Source of the DNA: Streptomyces sp. 2114.4
GTDB taxonomy: Bacteria > Actinomycetota > Actinomycetes > Streptomycetales > Streptomycetaceae
Direction of reading: 5' to 3'
DNA length: 64,000 nucleotides
NCBI RefSeq assembly: GCF_900187385.1
Contig: NZ_FYEY01000001.1
Location: 744,001 to 808,000, forward strand
Of this stretch, positions 61,702 through 64,000 are shown one piece after another (positions within the stretch are counted from its first letter, which is position 1; each line of letters begins with the position of its first letter). The translations under genes and the position numbers were made by a program. Below the pieces are notes generated by a model. That model was not told the DNA's origin, searched no databases, and saw nothing but the letters and a program-made list of their open reading frames with translations.

Positions 61702-61732
61702 TTGACCTCAACATTGGTTGAGGTCATACGTT
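61702..61732 (+). promoter_or_regulatory. MerR/SoxR-type promoter with operator palindrome
   Basis: The -35 box TTGACC (61702-61707) and -10 box TACGTT (61727-61732) are separated by 19 bp, the over-long spacing typical of promoters activated by MerR-family proteins. Between them lies the perfect palindrome GACCTCAA-N6-TTGAGGTC (61704-61725). The expected start is near 61739, giving a leader of about 56 nt to the ABC transporter ATG. No MerR-family gene of this type is adjacent. Confidence 0.75.
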
Positions 61733-61794
61733 CCTTGTATGTCGCCGGTAACGCACGGCGATTCCGTGACGACCCGGCACACCGGAGGCCACCC

Positions 61795-63738
61795 ATGGAC
61801 ATGGAAGTCACCGCCTGGCATGCGCTGCACAGCACGATGGCCGCGCAGCAGGGCAGACGCCGCTTCTCCCGCGGCACCCTGCGCCGCATCACGGCCTTCG
61901 CCCGGCCGCACCGCCGCCGTCTGCTGTGGTTCCTCGTACTGAGCACGGTGACCGCGATGCTCGCGGTGGCCACCCCGCTGCTGGCCGGCCGGGTGGTGGA
62001 CGCGATCGTGGGCGGCGACTCGGCGTCCCTCGTCCTCGGGCTGTCCGGGCTGATCGCCGCGATCGCGGTCGCCGAGGCCGGTCTGGGACTGGTGACCCGC
62101 TGGCTGTCGGCGAGCATCGGAGAGGGGCTGATCCTGGATCTGCGGACGACCGTGTACGACCACGTCCAGCGGATGCCCATCGCCTTCTTCACGCGCACCC
62201 GCACCGGAGCGCTGGTCAGCCGCCTGAACAACGATGTGATCGGCGCCCAGCGGGCCTTCAGCGACACCCTGTCCGGGGTCGTCAGCAATATCGTGACGCT
62301 GCTGCTCACCCTCGTGGTGATGCTCGGTCTGTCCTGGCAGATCACCCTGATCGCGCTGGTGCTGCTGCCGGTGTTCGTGCTTCCCGCCCGCCGGGTCGGC
62401 CGGCGGCTGGCGGAGCTGCGCCGGGAGGGTGCCGACCACAATGCGGCGATGGGCACCCAGATGACGGAGCGGTTCTCCGCGCCGGGCGCCACCCTAGTCA
62501 AGCTGATGGGCCGCCCGGACCGGGAGTCCGCCGAATTCGCCATCCGGGCCCGCCGGGTGCGCGATATCGGGGTCCGTTCGGCCATGGTCCAGACGTACTT
62601 CGTCACCGCGCTCACCCTGGTCTCCGCCCTGGCGCTCGCGGTCGTCTACGGCCTGGGCGGGTACCTCGCGCTGCGCGGACGGCTGGAGCCCGGCGCGATC
62701 GTCTCCCTGGCCCTGCTGCTCACCCGGCTCTACGCCCCGCTGACCGCGCTGTCCGGCGCCCATATCGAGGTGATGAGCGCGCTGGTCAGCTTCGAGCGGG
62801 TCTTCGAGGTGCTGGACCTCAAGCCGCTGATCTCCGAGAAGCCGGATGCCCGCGCGGTCCCCGAGGGCCCGGTGTCCGTGGAGTTCGACTCCGTCCGCTT
62901 CGGCTACCCGTCCGCCGACAAGGTCTCGCTGGCCTCCCTGGAGGAGGTCGCCACCCTCGACGCCCGGGGCGGCGAGGAGGTCCTGCACGGCATCTCCTTC
63001 CGTGCCGAACCCGGCCAGATGGTCGCCCTGGTCGGCTCCTCGGGCGCCGGCAAGTCGACCGTGGCTCAGCTGCTGCCCCGGCTGTACGACACCGACTCCG
63101 GCGCGGTCCGGCTGTCCGGCGTGGACGTCCGCGAACTGACCGCCGCCTCGCTGCGCGACGTCCTGGGGATGGTCACCCAGGACGGGCACCTCTTCCACGA
63201 CACGATCCGCGCGAACCTGCTGCTGGCCAGGCCGGAGGCGGCCGAGGAGGAGCTGTGGGACGCGCTGCGCCGGGCGCGTCTGGAGGACCTGATCGCCGGG
63301 CTCCCGGACGGGCTGGACACCGTCGTCGGCGAGCGGGGCTACCGCCTCTCGGGCGGCGAACGGCAGCGGCTGACCATCGCCCGGCTGCTGCTCGCCCACC
63401 CCCGGGTGGTGATCCTGGACGAGGCCACCGCCCATCTGGACAACACCTCCGAGGCGGCGGTGCAGGAAGCGCTCACCGAGGCCCTTGAGGGCCGTACCGC
63501 ACTGGTCATCGCCCACCGGCTGTCGACCGTACGGGCCGCGGATCTGATCCTGGTCGTCGAGGGCGGACGAATCGTCGAGCGCGGAACGCACGAGACGCTG
63601 CTGGCCGCGGACGGGCGCTATGCGGAGCTGTACCGGACGCAGTTCACCGACTCGGAGGAGCGGCGGGAGGCCGCCGGGGAGGCCCGGCGGGTGAATACCG
63701 GTCCGGATGCCGTGCCGGAATCGGCGCTGGTGAACTGA
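61795..63738 (+). CDS. ABC transporter, fused membrane-ATPase exporter (type IV half-transporter)
   Basis: The 647-residue protein starts at ATG 61795, six bases after GGAGG. Residues about 40-335 are the six-helix exporter domain (AFFTRTRTGALVSRLNNDVI is the conserved cytoplasmic loop). Residues about 365-615 are the ATPase: Walker A LVGSSGAGKSTVAQLLP, Q-loop MVTQDGHLFHDTI, signature YRLSGGERQRLTIARLLL, Walker B VVILDEATAHLD and the H-loop IAHRLST. A roughly 20-residue insertion (SADKVSLASLEEVATLDARG) lies just before the ATPase. It probably works as a homodimer exporting a drug or lipid. A MerR-type promoter suggests induction by a stressor. Confidence 0.95.
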   Translation: MDMEVTAWHALHSTMAAQQGRRRFSRGTLRRITAFARPHRRRLLWFLVLSTVTAMLAVATPLLAGRVVDAIVGGDSASLVLGLSGLIAAIAVAEAGLGLVTRWLSASIGEGLILDLRTTVYDHVQRMPIAFFTRTRTGALVSRLNNDVIGAQRAFSDTLSGVVSNIVTLLLTLVVMLGLSWQITLIALVLLPVFVLPARRVGRRLAELRREGADHNAAMGTQMTERFSAPGATLVKLMGRPDRESAEFAIRARRVRDIGVRSAMVQTYFVTALTLVSALALAVVYGLGGYLALRGRLEPGAIVSLALLLTRLYAPLTALSGAHIEVMSALVSFERVFEVLDLKPLISEKPDARAVPEGPVSVEFDSVRFGYPSADKVSLASLEEVATLDARGGEEVLHGISFRAEPGQMVALVGSSGAGKSTVAQLLPRLYDTDSGAVRLSGVDVRELTAASLRDVLGMVTQDGHLFHDTIRANLLLARPEAAEEELWDALRRARLEDLIAGLPDGLDTVVGERGYRLSGGERQRLTIARLLLAHPRVVILDEATAHLDNTSEAAVQEALTEALEGRTALVIAHRLSTVRAADLILVVEGGRIVERGTHETLLAADGRYAELYRTQFTDSEERREAAGEARRVNTGPDAVPESALVN

Positions 63739-63751
63739 CGCCGCGCCGGAC

Positions 63752-63775
63752 GGCCCCCGCCTCTTGGCGGGGGCC
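63752..63775 (+). terminator. Terminator after the ABC transporter
   Basis: GGCCCCCGCC (63752-63761) pairs perfectly with GGCGGGGGCC (63766-63775) around TCTT, 13 bp after the stop codon. Confidence 0.85.
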
Positions 63776-63796
63776 TTGCGGATGCCGAAAACTGAG

Positions 63797-64000
63797 ATGA
63801 TGACGCAGCGCGCGGAACACTCCACTGTCATGGATCGCCTCGCCCTCGATGATCTGATCACCGGGTACGCCATCGCCGTGGACGACGGCGACTGGCCCGG
63901 CTACCGGGCCCTGTTCACCCCGGACGGCCGGGCCGACTACCGCTCCGCGGGCGGCATCGAGGGCGGCGTGGACGAGATCACCGCCTGGCTCGGCGAGATG
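63797..64000 (+). CDS. SnoaL/NTF2-like protein, N-terminal part (runs off the window)
   Basis: Tandem ATG codons at 63797 and 63800 start a frame open to the window end (68 codons). It reads MDRLALDDLITGYAIAVDDG, then PGYRALFTPDGRADYRSAGG and VDEITAWLGEM, the usual first helix and strand of SnoaL-like nuclear-transport-factor-2 proteins. These include cyclases, dehydratases and limonene epoxide hydrolases, so function cannot be set from this part. It is probably a separate unit, as a terminator precedes it. Confidence 0.8.
   Translation, partial: MMTQRAEHSTVMDRLALDDLITGYAIAVDDGDWPGYRALFTPDGRADYRSAGGIEGGVDEITAWLGEM

Overview
The window is high-GC actinobacterial chromosome and almost certainly Streptomyces. 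Third codon positions are strongly G/C, GTG and TTG starts are common, and ATGA/GTGA stop-start overlaps are frequent. It carries a complete whiE-type spore pigment polyketide cluster, a mycobacterial/streptomycete-type F420-related protein and a SpoIIE/GAF/PAS signalling phosphatase. I saw no tRNA, rRNA, CRISPR array or insertion sequence.

Layout. 0-13 kb is mostly housekeeping: a partial ClC channel, a LysR regulator, the threonine-degrading pair tdh-kbl, a secreted S1 protease with a Gly-rich linker and tail, a VOC protein, a PAS-GAF-PP2C-HATPase phosphatase, a DinB-like protein, an amino-acid permease and an unknown protein. 13-20.8 kb looks like an uncharacterised RiPP-type locus: an orphan winged-helix regulator, a HypX-like formyltransferase/crotonase fusion, a 51-residue precursor-like peptide ending in three GCIS cores, an ANL-superfamily ligase, a small GRDP-like protein, an MFS exporter, a coupled 35-residue peptide and a secreted Cys-ended protein. 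20.9-23.6 kb holds a beta-carbonic anhydrase with a SulP transporter, then a deazaflavin-dependent oxidoreductase. 23.6-28.1 kb is a molybdate module: a fused ModB-ModC, ModA, an HTH-Mop regulator, a tandem-Mop molbindin and a decayed copy of the regulator.

28.4-34.4 kb is a second unexplained operon: a 61-residue peptide, an unknown protein, two paralogous HFRL/FHLT proteins and a frameshifted serine beta-lactamase-like protein, with a convergent AfsR-like NTPase. 34.5-38.9 kb has an alkylsulfatase-like enzyme, an SPW-repeat membrane protein, a histidine-phosphatase-fold protein and a cobalamin-riboswitch-led cbtB-cbtA cobalt transporter pair. 39-46.7 kb is a conserved-looking but functionally undefined pterin/pyrimidine locus: a GTP cyclohydrolase II with the Tyr-to-Met change known to alter its product, a creatininase-family deformylase candidate, a RibD-type reductase, a YbhN flippase, a methyltransferase, a GT4 glycosyltransferase, a PTPS-like protein lacking key residues, an MDR dehydrogenase and a CDP-alcohol phosphatidyltransferase.

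48.6-58.1 kb is the spore pigment region: seven whiE-like genes on the minus strand, the divergent FAD hydroxylase, and a convergent beta-helix protein plus O-methyltransferase. 58.5-64 kb has a glutathione peroxidase, a STAS protein with a perfect 42-bp tandem repeat, a histidine kinase whose ATP-binding domain looks eroded, an ABC exporter behind a MerR/SoxR-type promoter, and a partial SnoaL-like gene.

The best candidates for undescribed biology are the GCIS-repeat peptide locus (about 14.0-20.8 kb), the 61-residue-peptide operon (28.5-32.3 kb) and the pterin-glycosyl-lipid locus (39.1-46.7 kb).
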